DNA from: Ficedula albicollis
Lineage: Eukaryota > Chordata > Aves > Passeriformes > Muscicapidae
Length of the DNA: 64,000 nt
NCBI RefSeq assembly: GCF_000247815.1
Contig: NC_021680.1
Span: 1,426,001 to 1,490,000 of the forward strand
Direction: 5' to 3'
Shown here: positions 39,236 to 53,439 of the stretch, piece by piece
Layout of the letters: each line of letters starts with the position of its first letter
How positions within the stretch are numbered: the stretch's first letter is position 1
Made by a program: the position numbers and the translations under genes
The notes under the pieces: generated by a model
Databases searched by the model: none
What the model was told of the DNA's origin: nothing
The model's input: only the letters and a program-made list of their open reading frames with translations

Positions 39236-42200
39236 CTGACAGAAACAGAGCATTGTTAGCTGGAGAGCCTGGCTCCTCAAAGGCAGCTGTCCTGTCACCT
39301 GGATGCCTCCTAAACAGGCAACAGGATCTGAGTGCTGGTGGGGGCCACACCAGGATCTCAGATTTAAAACTTCCCTCCAAGACTGAGTTCTGCATGGGAA
39401 GCAGGATGCCTTGGGATCTCATGGAAGAGAGAATGGACATGTGTGGCAGTAACAGCAGCTGCAGCCTGGCCCCACAGCATCACTCCCAGCCCGAGAGAAT
39501 GGACATGTGTGGCAGTAACAGCAGAGGCAGCCTGGCCCCACAGCATCACTCCCAGCCCGGGTGAGGCAGAGCAGCAGAGCACAGCTCACACCTGGCTCAG
39601 CAGGGAAGAAGAGCTGCAGTTCTTGGCTGTGCAGGGAAGCAGGGAGTATACAGGGGCCAATCCTCAGAGCTGCATTTCCATGAATAACCTTCCCTTTGTG
39701 ACTAAAGCAGCTCAGATACAGGCTCCTCATCCCCCAACCCTCACAAAAATCATTTTCAAGGCAGCTTCAGAACCAGAGCCTCTCCTCACGAACCCCATTT
39801 CAGAGGAGGAATGCTCCCTCTGCCAGCACACCTTGCTGGGGCTCAGCCTGTACATTTGGCAAACCTGAGCTCCTCTGGCCCCAGCAGGGTCCCTGCAGTA
39901 GGCTGCTGTTGGCTGTGCCTCCACAATTCCCAGCAGGTAAGCAATTCCATGGTTTAGTTGTTTTTTTTTTTTCCTGGCAGTATTTTCCTCTTTAGTGTCT
40001 GATGGTCTAAAAGCTCCCAGGGACTTTGGCAAACTTGCCTGTGCAAGAACTAATCTGCTGTTTACTGAAACACAGCTGTGAATGCAGCCCTGAGTTTAAC
40101 ACAGGACAGTGACTGGAAAGGATTTATCCAGCTAAAGTGCCAAGCGTTAAAATATTAATGGACAAAAATTAATGTTGTGTGTGTGTGAAGTGTGCTTTCT
40201 TAAAGCAAGGGCTCAGGGAAGTTGTATCTGTGCTACTGTTAGCAAAACACGCTGGTGTGGATGGTCCTGGTGTAAACAACCCTCTGCAAAGCAGAACTGA
40301 TGGATTTGAGAGAAAACTCAGCAGGGTTTGCTCATCACTAAATGTGCTCTGCTCGCTTCTTGGGCTGTCTCTTGGCTTTATGCTCTTTCCCGGTGTAACA
40401 AAGCCAAAGTGCTCTTCATTTTGTCATGTAATTCCTGCCTGAGAACTTGTGTTTGCTCAGTGCCTGCCAACAGAACAGCCTCTGGGCAGAGGAGATGCAG
40501 CTGGCTTATGCAAATGTTTTTAAAGTTGTAACTTAAATGGTTGAAATGTGCACAGTGCCCCTTTTTGATGGCAGGAAGGAACCTACTCTGCTGCAAAAAA
40601 GCACCGTGTTACCTGATGCTTTGCTCTCCAGTGATTGCAGTAGCTGATTTCAAAAACAAGACAACAAAACTCCTTGTTGTACTTTCTGTCTGGAGCTGAC
40701 TTGCCTGACAGGGACCAAATGCTGTGGCCAGCAGCTGAGCTGCTCATTAGGAAAACAAAATTAAAAGAAACAGACATGTTTTCTAAAATACCTTTTTCTG
40801 TCCTTCCAAACAATCATCTCAACCAATTTCCTATGAGAATTTTTGTCTCACTGTATATTATCAGACTGTAAATGGAAATTCTGGCTATGCAGCTTCCACA
40901 TTTACAAAGGAAACAAAACAAAAGTCACTAATTGTAAGATATTTTCAACTAATATCTTTCCCTGATTACTCCTGTTCTTCTTAGTGATACATATTTCAAG
41001 GCTGGGGTGGAAGAGCTCTTCACAGCTGTCAGGAAGGAGAATTCCAGTGATTTATCTGGTGTCTGTGTGGAGAGCTCAGCACAAAACTGATTCTCCCATA
41101 GCTGGGGAAAAAAACCAAAGCTGGCATCTTACCCCTTCCATGAGACACATGGACTGCCTGGACAGAAGGCACGTGGACCCAAAGCCGCAATATTTGCCCA
41201 GCTTTTCCCCAAATGGCAATAAAAAACATTGTTTTTTTAAAAAAACATTGGTTTTTAAAAACCGTGTAGCTGTAACCTACAAGGTAGTCCTGCCCTGAGG
41301 ATCTTGTGATCCAAACAGGTGAGCAGGGGCAGAAGGAAAACAAGTGAAGTGAAATAATCTGCTGTGTTGATCTACCCCCAATAGGAAGCATGATTTGTCT
41401 ATTTGGAATGGTGAGAAGTTGCAGAATCCTTTTCAGGGTTCCTGCTCTTGGGGAGCTCTGCCTGGGTGCAAGGAGATTGGGCACAGCTGAGGTTTGGGGG
41501 AGATCAGCATCCCCACCTCTGTGAGCTGCTTTCCCACGGATGGGACAGGATACATCTCTGCACTGCACCTCACTGATAGGAGCCCAGAGGAACATTTATG
41601 GAAAGGTTCTAGTCAGGGAGACTTGTTCTTTTAATAGAATGTGTTCCCCCATATCCATAATCCCTGTTCCTGCTTCCTCTGTGCACTGGAGGAATCAATC
41701 ACTTTTTAAGCAGATTGATTTGGCTCTCAGGTTTTCCATGGCTAAGCTCCCTTGCCAGACCTTCCCTAGGAGCATTTATTTTCTTGTGTAAGCAAGGACA
41801 ATGCTGAGCTGTCCCCTTGGTCGTGTCCCTTATGGCATGACTACATCCAAGTCCTAGGCCTGGACTAGGAGTGGAAACTTCAGGTACTTAGAACAGGGGC
41901 AGCTGGTTCCAATCTGTGCTGAATTTATTGTGTTGTCAGAAATAAATCTGCATTGACTACGACACACAAATGGTTCTTGTTTTTAATTGAAGATATATGC
42001 ATTTTCCAAAAGTCCAGATAATAAATTAAGGACTGTGGGACAGACTCCAGATTAGATTAACTCCTAGCTTCAGTTTCCCAAGCCTCTCGAAAAATCCCAA
42101 GAGTGGATTCTGGACAAATGAATTCCCCTACCCACCTACTCCTCAGAGAGGGAGGAATGAAAAGGGCTGAATTTTGAACTCTTTTGCACTGTCCCGGTTG

Positions 42201-44800
42201 TGGGAGATGCTGGAGCTGCTCTGATTTGCACTCTGCTGCAGAACCATGGAAAAGGAGCAGGCTAAAGGAGCATCTGCATTTCCTGTGCTACGAACACCAG
42301 GGCACAGGAGGTGCACATGGGTTCAGCTTTTATCAGGCTGGCTCTGCCTGAAGGAGCTATGATTCCTTAGGTGATGAGAATTTCCATCCTAGAAAAGACA
42401 GACCATATTCCAGCTCAGCCAGGTGCTCCCCACAAGAATTTCCCCCGAGGTGCTTGTGGTTTGGCACCTGGTGGTTACAGAGCTGCAGCTTTTCCTCTCT
42501 GAGGCTAACCAAGGAATTCCAGTGCCTCCACACCTGTGCTGGAGGCCGTGTGAGGGCTGCCCTCCCACCCCTCCCTGTGAACCCCAGCCTGCAGGGAACT
42601 TTTCCAGGATAAAACGCCTGTCCCCAGATTTGCCAGTATCAAAGGAACATCACTCTCCAAGCCAGTGCTACTGAAAGCTCTTTCTGCCCAAGTGAAGCCC
42701 CAGCAGCTGCTTCCCCTCTCCCCCCTGCCAAACAAAGGCTGCCACAAGCAAGAAATGCTTCAGCCCTGCACAGGAGGGTGGGCCTGGCCTGACATCCTAT
42801 CCGATTTCCAGGCGGCCTTTCTGAAGAGCTGAAAGGGATAAAATAAATTCTCCTCTGCCTCTCTGTCATGCTCTGGATCAGCTCGGAGCTACACTGGGTT
42901 TCCCAGAAACCTGGGAATAACTGCAATTACCATGTCAGTGGTCCAGTCCCCTGTGTTGCTTATTGTTGTGCCTAATCTTGAGATTCATTAGAGCCTGGCT
43001 GCTGGAAAAAAAAGCTGTCTGGGAAGAGAGACCACAAACATGCCTCCTTAATATTGGAGCTGAGGGGAAAGGCTCTCTCTGCAGCCTTGAGGGCTGGCCC
43101 ACCACTGAAGGGCACAGTAGCTGTCGTAAAATGTTCTGCTCAACCCTGTCTGAGCGTGTAAGACAACTCGAAACAGCGGCTGAAAATGAAATAAATTCTT
43201 CCCAGACCTTTTCCAAAGCCATTAACTGCATGTCCTCTACCAAAAATTTCCACCATCCCTTTACTTGAGGGCTTCTCTCTACAGCAAACCGCACCAATTA
43301 CTGAAATACTAAGTAGCTTCAGATGTCTGAATGCCTGGAATGAATGGCAGATTATTATCTGGGAATGAATGACCGTGTTCAACGCCCCTGGTTTGGATTC
43401 CCCTTCTTATTCTCTGACTAAAGCTGTGGTGATACACTCTACCAGAGGCCTGAGGAAAAAACAATAGCAGTTGCAATTATGCCCTGATGTTTTACAAAAG
43501 AAGTGGGGTTTATACAAAGCTATTTCTCATCCTGTCATTGTTTTACACTACTTATGTAGCCTAGATAGTCTGTGTGAGAGATTCAATATTGGAAGCAGAC
43601 ACAAACCAAATTTTTCCCTAGAAATGCTGAAACAAGATATCTAAGGAGTTTTTCATAGAGGCAGGTATCCTGAGGTGAAAGAAGCAATGCAGAATAATTT
43701 TTAAGGGATCAGCAAGGACAGTAATCTGTGGGAAAATGGAAGCTTGTTGAGGATGTGGAATTGCAGCTGATAGGCAACAAAGTCTGGACATATAATGAGG
43801 CAGAGATGAAAAGCAAATTAGAAAACCAGTGAACAGAAGCCAGTGGAGAACCAGCAAGTTCTCTTCATAATCCTGCCATGGCAGAAAGTTCACGGGCAAG
43901 TGCTGCACGTCATTACAAAACACTTGGTCCAAGTCAGTCAGGTCATTCCCTGAAAGCAGGATAATGCACTTAGCCTGGGACAAGCTGGTAGAAAAGATGG
44001 AAAACTGTGAAGGGGGAGGAAGGAGTAACAGGCAGTGAGCATGAGACATGTCTACCACCGGGTTTTTCAGAGGCATTGAATGCAGTTAGGAAGGAAGTTA
44101 GCTCGGAATTTGCTTGCCCAAAGTCTGGATTGAGGTTTGCTGACACTCTTTGTATAATGTTTTAAATGGAAAACAGGAGGGCAGGAGGAACCACAGGTTA
44201 ATTCCCCAATGAGCATTTTGTGCACTGCCTTGCACCAGAGATTGACAACAATCAGTGCCAACAACCTGAACGACTCACACCACGTCATCTGTGATCAGAT
44301 TGCTCTGTGGGCATCTCCTGGAGCAAGGGAATCTTCAGGGCAGAGCTGGACACAGAGCAGGGGTGTGTTTGTCCTGGGGAGCCCTCCTCCCACCTGGGGA
44401 TGCCCTTGTCTGAGGTGTTGTGCAAACACAGCTGCTGGGGGCAGGGAGAACGGAGCAGCTTGTGCACACGTGTTGATGGAGGAGTCCATCCAGGTCGGTC
44501 CCCAATGAAGGACTTCACATCTCTTTAGCTTGACCTGGCTTGCTCTGCCTGAAGCTTCTGACTTAGCCCTGCAGCCCAGGGGTAAACAGAACAGGCAAAA
44601 ACAAAGTGGAAATGAGACACTTGAGCTCCAAAATTAAGACAAACTCCAGAACAGAAGACACTGCTGCTCGTCGTATCCGAGTTATCCCCAGTAAATCTGC
44701 AGTGCCTGGTCTCCTCTGTGTCTAAAATGGCTCATGTGGGATTGCTTTATCCCAGACATGAGTCTGGGGGTGGGAAACACAACCCCAAACCCTCTTCCTT
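39236..44800. other. Non-coding; should contain the ADAMTSL2-like intron 1 and signal-peptide exon
   Basis: The first recognised exon of the ADAMTSL2-like gene needs an upstream phase-0 exon with an ATG and signal peptide. I examined minus-strand hydrophobic starts in this region, such as the one around 44288, and none had both a signal peptide and a correct-phase donor. No + strand gene is visible either. Confidence 0.5.
39429..39560. repeat. Two-copy 66-bp tandem duplication
   Basis: The unit starting gagaatggacatgtgtggca at 39429 recurs at 39495 with a few substitutions. It lies just upstream of the ADAMTSL2-like TSR1 exon. Confidence 0.9.
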
Positions 44801-45554
44801 TAGCAGAGCAGAATTCCTTAGGCAGCAAAGAAAGCCGGCCAGGTTCCCCTCGAGGAAACGGGAGCGCCGAGGCACAATGCAGGCAGTGACCCGTGGAGGC
44901 AGGGGCACCGCCGGCGCCCCGCGAAGCCGGGATTTCTGCCGGGAAAACGGGATTTCTGCCGAGCCTGCCACGGGAACGGGGGCGATTCACCCCGGCTGGG
45001 CCTCGGGGAGGAGACGGGACAGGGACAGGGGTCTCGGTGAAACAAGTGCCGCGGGAGGAGGGCCAGGCTGAGGATCCTCTGTGGAGCAGAGATGAGATGG
45101 GGGGAGCGCGGGGCGCTGATGCCTGGACACGCACCCCACGGTCAGTGGGGAAAGCAGCTGCCTAAAGCCATGCTCGGGGCGGCGGGAGGGACAGGGAAGG
45201 GGGAAATCTGTTTGTTTCCAGCCCTAAACTTGGGCCAACCTTCTGCTAGGGACGAGCGTGGAGGGATGAACGCGGTGGGCAGCTTCGGGCGAACCCCCAG
45301 GCAGGGAGAGGCGCCGCGCCCCGCGGTCCCTCGGGTGATGCTGGGACCCTCTTCGTGCATCCTCACACCCCCATCAGCCTTTTGTTAGCGGGCAAAACCT
45401 GGTCCTCGAGGTCAGCTTGGGGGACAGGCGACCAAACCCCCTTCCCCAGCGGCGCATGAGTGAGGGAGGGGAGCGCGGGGATCGCGGAGCACGGGAACCT
45501 GAAACCTGCGGGGAAGGGCGAGGGGCCGCGGCTCGGACCCCGCTCCGTGCCTGC

Positions 45555-46280
<726 letters not shown>

Positions 46281-46611
46281 GGCCGGGCGCTCCTCGGGCC
46301 CCGCCGAGCCCCGCCTGCCCCTCGCCCCGCCCTGCTCGCAGCTCGCTCTGCGCGGCTCTGCCCGAGCCCCCGCAGCGGCCCCGGCACCGAGAGTCCCTGC
46401 GGAGCCGCCCGCGCTGCCCCTCGCTCTCGAGCGGAGCCCTCCGTTCCCTTCCTCCCGCACGAAACCCTTTCGCTACCCGATTCCTCCTTCCTGCCCTCTG
46501 TGGGCAGGCTGTACTTCCCAGGGCATCCCACTGGTCCGGCTGGAGCAGCCGGTGCTCCGTGCTGCGACAGAGCGCAGCATCCCCCGGGACACGGGGAGAT
46601 GGGAGGGTGGT

Positions 46612-46957
46612 TGAATCACAGAATCCTGGTATGGTTTGGGTTGGAAGGGACTTTAACGACCATCTCGTCCCACCCCTTGCATGCCACGGGCAGAGACAGT
46701 TTCCACTATCCCAGGCTGCTCCAAGCCCCGACCCAGGTCTTGAACATTAAACAGGGATGGGGCAGCCACAACTTCCCTGGGTACCCTGTGCCAGGGCCTC
46801 ACCTCCCGCACAGGGAAGAATTTCTTCCCAACATCCCGTCTAAAGCTGCCCTCTGGCAGTTTCATGCCATTCCCCCTTGTTCCTGTCACCCCATGCCCTT
46901 AACAAAACATCCCTCTCCAGCTCTCTTGGAGCCCTTTCAGGCACTTGGAAGTTCTCA
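46612..46957 (-). mobile_element. CR1 LINE 3' fragment, antisense, about 345 bp
   Basis: It starts with the CR1 3'-terminal signature read backwards (aatcacagaatcctgg, then gtttgggttggaaggga) and continues with ggatggggcagccacaactt and gaagaatttcttcccaacat. These are typical segments of the antisense CR1 3' UTR and ORF2 end. It is 5'-truncated at about 46957, as most CR1 copies are. Confidence 0.93.
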
Positions 46958-49900
46958 GATCTTTTTGGCAAGGTGCTGCCAGTGCCCGTGCTGGCACACC
47001 TCGGCCCCCCGGGAGCTGCCTGCTGTGATCCACGGCCCCAGGCTGCGCAGAAATGGCATCAGGTGTGCCCGGCCCGGGGCGGGCAGCCGGGGAGCAGCGG
47101 CTCCTGCCTGCCAGATGTGCTGTGATCAGTGTGGGGAGGCGATCCGAGCCCTCGTCGCTCCCTCACCGAGGGTTTCAGCCTCAAGGTGGAGGGAGGGCAG
47201 AGGAAAGACAGCGATGTCAGCAGGGGGACTCCTGATCAAAGGTGTTTGCGGGCAGGGGGAGGAGGGGGCGATCTGCTTCTGACCCAGCCGGAGAAAATGA
47301 GGGTGAGAAGAGCTGACAAAGAGCACGGCTGTGCCTACAAAAGCAGGGAAGGGTGAAAAGCTTCAGTCAGTTCCTGGCTGTTCTGCCCTGCTGCAGCCCC
47401 GTATAATGTTCCTCCGGAGCCAGGTCCTGCCCCGCAGATAAGAAAAATTGTGGAAGGGCACGGAAGTGTGGGAGAGGCTGTACCTAAGAAGAAAAGGGGG
47501 CTGGCTGGCTCCAGCTGAGCAAATTTGAGTGAGTCAGATCTTCTTCAGGCTCTCTCAAAAGCAGTGTGGGAGCAGGAGCCCTGGCAGGCAGAAGGAGGCT
47601 GTGCAGCACAGATGATTTGGAGAGAGGGGTCTGTCTGCATGTGAGGCTCTGCGGGAGCGTGACGGGCCAGCCCAGGTGGCCTCCAGTGCTCCCCCCTCCA
47701 GGGCCCCTCCGTGCCCCTCTCTCCTGACCCTTCTTGCTAGTCCTGCTTTCATCCCCTTTCATCACTCCCGAGCCTCCTGTGCTCACAGGGGTGACACAAG
47801 TGCGGTGTGGAAGGCAGAAAGACAGTGTTTAAAATGCTGCTTGTCATTTCCCAGCCTGAGTTTAGGCAGGGTGATTGTTTCCTCGAGGTGCAGAGGAGGT
47901 TGTGAATACTCTGAGTCAATGTGGGAACAAGGATATGGGAGATAAAGGTTCCCTTGTAGTCTTGAAACACCCCCCACATTAACCAGAGTTTGGGAAATTT
48001 TGGAAGTTTTACTCAACTGATTAAATACATTTTAAATCTTGTTAGCAAAGCCACCACAGCTTACTCCCAGGCTCTGAATAATTTCCAATCCACTTTTCTC
48101 AATTAATTTTTTCCCCCTACTGTCTCTATTCAGACCATAAAGCAAAGCTGCCTCTTTCTAACTGGGCCAGCTGGTTCTGCTGTGGGATATGTCACGTGTG
48201 AGCAGACTGAGCCTGGCATGTGCAGCAGCTCTTTGTGGTCTTGCATTCATCTTTACCATCACCAGGGGCTTTTCTCCAGTTTCATCTGTCCTGTTAGCAG
48301 AAAGCAGGTCTGTACTGCCACCAGGCAATGTTTAAAGGATTCAGGAGTTTGAGGATCTCCCCTGTTTCATGGATGAAACCCATGGTTTCATCCCAACTGT
48401 CTCTCCACAGCCAGTGTTTTTCATTATTGGATGCCAATCCTGTTTGGAACTGATTCACACTCATCCCCTGCCCTCTGGAAGTTGCCTGGGATTATTTCAA
48501 CCTCTTGTTTCACTGAATTTGGTTCCATCAGCCAACAGTTTCTCAAAAAATCTTCCACACACAACCAGGAGGGGAGCCACAGGCCTCTGGAATGGAGAAG
48601 CAGTGTTTGTGGCTGCTGTTGCATCAGGTCCTGAACATGACCTGAAGGGATTCATTCTGCTCACAACTCACCTGTCACAGGTAGCAGCTGCCTTCTCATG
48701 GGGAAAGTCCTGAGACCATAATTATAGAGGTTGAGAGTTAAGAAAAAGAAAAATGTATGTGGGAGTGGCCTGGTGTGGAAAGGTCTTTAGGCACCTCTTT
48801 ATTTCTGCAGGGGATGGAGCAGACCTCAGAGGACTGTGAGCTGTGTGGAGGCTGTTTCCATCCCTTGCGTTGTGCTGTCCTGATGCCTGTCTTGGCTCCG
48901 AGAGGATCCTCAGCTCTTGAGTGCCCCCACCAGGGATCTGCAGAGCCTCTCCTCAGCCTCAGCACAGCTGCTCAGCCCAGCTACAGCCAAGAGGCCAGGG
49001 GGATGCCCGCCATGGCTTAGCCCCCTCCCTTTGTGGGGAACACACTTTTAAGCTGCATTCTCTGAGCCTTTTCATCGCAGACTCTCGGGTCCATGTCCCA
49101 CAGGCTGAGGCCAAGCTCCTTTGTGTGGTTCCTTGTACAGCTGCTTCCCCTGCAGGGTCGAAGGTGGGAAATAAAACCAGATTCCAGCTCCCAATATCTG
49201 CAAATCTCAATTACAATGGAGGTTTTGTCAGCCAGAAAGTGGCCCCCGAGGGAGCAGCCCTGTGGCAGTGGAGTCTGTGCATGGAGCTGCAGGAGGGCGA
49301 GGCTGCAGATGAGCTCACAGATGTTAGAGCTCAACAGGAGAGATTTGGCTGAACTGGGTTCACTCCTCTTTGTGCCCTGCCTTCTTCCAGCTCCAGCCCA
49401 TGCTGGTGCAAAAAGGTGAGAAGAGATGTGGCAGGAAGGTACCTGTCACAGGGTCAGGGATGCTGCAGGCAGCACAGGGTGATGTGTCACACCTGGGCAG
49501 CACTGGCTGGGCCACTTGGCTTTAAATGCTGAGGGTGACAAAGCTACATTGGCTCGCAGGACAGCTGCACATTCACAGGGATAATCAGTGCTGATTTGGT
49601 GGTGGAGCAGTCCAGGCTGGCCTTCCAGGACTGGGTTTGTCTCTCAGGTGTGCTCCTGTGTCATTTTCAAGGTGATTTTTAGGACTGTTGAGCACCTCTT
49701 GGCAACACATCCTTCCCTGCAGAACTGCAGCTGCAGAGATCTGGACTCAAAAAAAAAAACCACCAGTGCATCTTTCTGCCTCTGAGTTTGTTCAGCTGCT
49801 CCCTTTGGACTTGCTTTTGGATTCATGTGCAAGACTTGAAAAACAGCCTGTTTTTTGCATCCAGTGTTGCTGTACCTGGGGACACTGGATTTTCATGTAA

Positions 49901-52678
49901 ATCTTTGGTGTAGGACCAAATCTTGGCATCATACAGGAGAGGGGTGATGTTTACCTCTGGCAATCAATCACATGGACATCTATGTGCAGGCAGGTGCCAT
50001 TCTTATGAGTATTATTGTTAGGGGGCTGAAGAAAATCCAAACCAACAGGGTAAGTCCTCTTTTCTTTTCCACACCTTTCTCTGTTTAGGCTAGAGCTGGG
50101 TGAAATAATTAATCACAAAAGTAAAAGTTTGTGTGTGCTGAGGTGGTGGAATATCAAGTGGAACCAATCTGTTCAAATGAGAAATATTTGCTTATCATAT
50201 TTCTAAAACATTTCAGTTGTCAGTGGATTTCAGTTTCATTTATTAAGTATTATGCAAACCCCAGTGTATTTCAGCCTGGGTTGAATCTAGCAGCTCTTTG
50301 GGGATTTGTTTTTAATTTTGTCTCAGTTTTCCCCAAACAACTGAGAAGAATGTTGTTTAGAGTTTTTCCAGAAAAAGCAAATATTCACTTTGATTGCACA
50401 GCTACAGCCCTGACCTAAACAAAACTTTGCCTAATATGATGATCTCTTTAGCTAAGAAGAAAGCATGGAATACAGTCAGACTCCAATCTCAATTTGCTGG
50501 CTTCTTTCACAATCTCACCATTTATTTTTAAATAGAAGTCCTGTTGCAGAAGCAAGCAGATATTTGTCTTTGAAAGGCCATAAAAATATCCCTGTACTGG
50601 AAGAACTCAGGTCGGTGACACTTTCAGCAATGAGGAGTTGCCTTTGCATACCTGGGCTATACATTGCAAATACAGTATGTAAAACAGAGACAACATTAAA
50701 ATACAGATTTCCATCAAAATATTGGCATAGCATGATTAATGCTCTGCTGGTTCTTATATCAACACCCACACTTAGCCCTGCCGAGCAGGATACAGTGTTT
50801 TCTCTCACCAAAGTAGTGTACACCCTGCCGAGCAGAATACAGTGTTTTCTCTCACCAAAGTAGTGTACAGCAACAGGAAAGGGGGAGAGGAGGAAGCAGC
50901 ATGTATATCCTGTATCAAACCACACCCTGGGCTCCAGCAGGTAGTTCTCACATTTAGCCCAGTGTTTATCACAGTTAAAACCCCAGTGGCCTTGTCTTCA
51001 TGTCCCCAACCAACCAAAGATTCATATTCTTTGGTCAGAGCATGAACAAATAACCCTCCCTCTTCCTTCCTTTTGTCCCCTCCTCTAAACTGGGGGCCAC
51101 TAATCTCCTGAGACAGGTCAAGGCACACGGCAGGGGGAAAGAAGAGACAGGCTGTGGTTTTTAGGGTGCAGGGCTGCACCTCCCTGTGCCCTTGGTGGGG
51201 CAGATCAGCAAGGCACTGTTGGCAGGAGACCCATCCAACACCAGGGTGCAGTTGCTGTAAGGAGCACCCTGATGTGCAGCTGCTAAAATCCATTGTGGTG
51301 GATTTGTTGTTGTTTGGATACAGAGCCTGGCTCTGCCACAGCTGCTCCTTGTGCACAGGCACCTGGGGCTGCCCTTAGGTTATAATAAATGCTGTAACCT
51401 GCACCTGCCCTCCAGGTGTCCCTGAGTTGGCTGCTCTGCCCCCCAGCACCTGCAAAAACACAGTGCAGAGGAACCACAGTGTTCCCAGGACTTGGATTTC
51501 CCTTCCTAGGATGCAGAAAAGGAGGCATGGAAAGAAACTCACCTGTGTCAAGGATTTTTAGTGTTAATGGCAGAGATTTTGTCTTTACCAGCTAACCCAG
51601 CTCTGCTTCTACTTGCTTTGGCAGATACCAGACTTCCATCTGCCTAGCAGGGAGGCAAATGTACCCTTGGAGAGCAAGGACCTCTGTGCTACCCTACATG
51701 GTTTGAAATATCAACGTTCACATCTACATTCATCAGTACAAGTCACCTGGGGAGAGGCTGGCAGACAGGTGTCCAGCCCTGCACACAGATCAGAGATCCA
51801 AAATGAAGAACAATCTGTTGTGTGGGACCAAAGCATTGGCATGAGGAGAGAGTCGCAGCCTTTGTTGGCAAAGGGATTTAGTGGACTTGTTTTAGAGAGA
51901 GGTAGCGTTAAATTAGATGGTATTATTCATTTGTGTAATCCCTTGAGGCTTCACACTATCTGAGTGCCAGCAACTGTTTCACTGCTCTCTGGTTCTGGAG
52001 CTTGTTCTCTGGCAGGTGGGATCCCCTCATGGGATCCCTGCCATTAGGGTAGTGGTCAAGTGCTGACAACCTGAAATTTCTTGTAATTGATGTTTAGGGG
52101 ATCTCTGAGTTGCAGGTTTGTTTGAGGATCTGGGCTTTGCCAGGTGTCAGTCAGGCTGTGCAAGTGGGACTCTACTGGGGCTGCCTGGCAAAGTGCTGCT
52201 CTTTTTGAAGCATGCCTTCAAAATGTTTGGCTTTGAGGAATTTGACCTTTTTGTGTTCTAGCAGCTGCCCGGATAAAGTATTTTGAGAGACTGATGTACA
52301 CAATTTTAGCAAGCTGAGGAGCAGGGAGAGATGAAAGAGGTGCTGAATCACAGCATCTTTCTGTTGTACTAGTTGTGAACATTATTTGTCTAATTCTTGA
52401 TAGAAACGCTACCTGCAAGGTCCTGCTTTCCCTCCTGCCTCCCCGCACATTGATGTTCTCCTGTGGAACTCTAAAATTCCCCCCTGTTCCCACCTGCCAG
52501 AACGCGCTAGTGTATCACCCCCAGGACCCAGCTGCCCAGATCTCCTGAATCAACCTGTACCTGCCAAACTCTTCCCAGGAACCTACAAGAAACAAACTGA
52601 AGAGAAGTAACACCGGCCGTGGCTTTGCCCGTACCAGAGCCAGCCGGGACCACCTGGGGGCTCTGGCCACTTTTGTCC
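46958..52678. other. Intergenic DNA and presumed TOR1AIP2 3' UTR
   Basis: No coding exon recognised. The part nearest 52678 should hold the minus-strand 3' UTR of TOR1AIP2, but I could not single out its poly(A) signal. The only clear structure is the 47-bp duplication at 50776. Confidence 0.5.
50776..50869. repeat. Two-copy 47-bp tandem duplication
   Basis: ccctgccgagcag[g/a]atacag starts at 50776 and again at 50823, with two mismatches over the unit. Confidence 0.92.
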
Positions 52679-53439
52679 CTAGGGTTTGGCATAGCAGCCC
52701 TCCTCCTCGATGCTCTGCACGGGGTGTATGGGCAGCACCAGGTGGGAGATGCGGCTCCACAGCCCGCTCAGCTTGTCCGAGTCCATGTCGTTGTAGGAGC
52801 TGGGGGCGCCGCTGCTGGTGAACTTGGCCCAGAGGAAGTCTCGGACCCTCTCCTCCACCTGCTGGAGGCTGATGCGGCTCTCCAGCGCCTCCTCCTCCAG
52901 CAGCACCGTCAGCAGCAGGGCCACGTCCTTGAAGGCGGCGTTCTCGTGGTCGCAGTACTTGTAGAAGATGAGCGTGGCCCCCGCGGGCAGCAGCTCGAAG
53001 CGGTGAATCACCGCGGCGCGGCCGCCGGCCCCGAAGGCGGCGCTCAGCTCCGAGTCCAGCTCCAGCTTGGCCCGGTCGCTGTGGAGCCCGGCTTTGTCCC
53101 CGCCGTCGATGTGCACCGTGCTGCCGTGCAGGGCGGCCGAGTAGCAGTCGGCCAGGCGGGCGCTGAGGCAGCGCAGGGTGCGCCGGGCGCCGCGGGCGGC
53201 CGTGAGGATGATGGTGGCCGGCTGGGCGGGCCGCGAGGCGTTCAGGTGCTTCCGCAGCAACTTGCGGCCGCGCAGCCACAGCTCGGGGCTCTGGCCCGGA
53301 AAGCTGCGCTGCAGCTGCTCCAGCTGCGACAGGAACGCCTCCACCGCGGGGTTCCTGCGCGGCTGCTGGGAGCTGGAGGTGGGGCTGCCGAAGCAGAATA
53401 TGCAGAAGCCGAGCACCGCGAGGCCCACGATGAAAAGCC
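52679..53439 (-). CDS. TOR1AIP2: TOR1AIP2 last exon: transmembrane helix and lumenal domain
   Basis: The acceptor cgaaacag precedes 53439 and the stop TAG is at 52681-52679. A single exon carries the transmembrane helix and the complete torsin-activating domain, with an N-glycosylation sequon in HLNAS early in the lumenal part. Its GC content is far higher than in the neighbouring introns, as is common in avian last coding exons. Confidence 0.93.

Noticed and set aside
44067..44288. Hydrophobic minus-strand start as the ADAMTSL2-like signal peptide
   Set aside because: The only reasonable GT donor ends in phase 2, but the next exon needs phase 0. The alternative phase-0 donor is poor.
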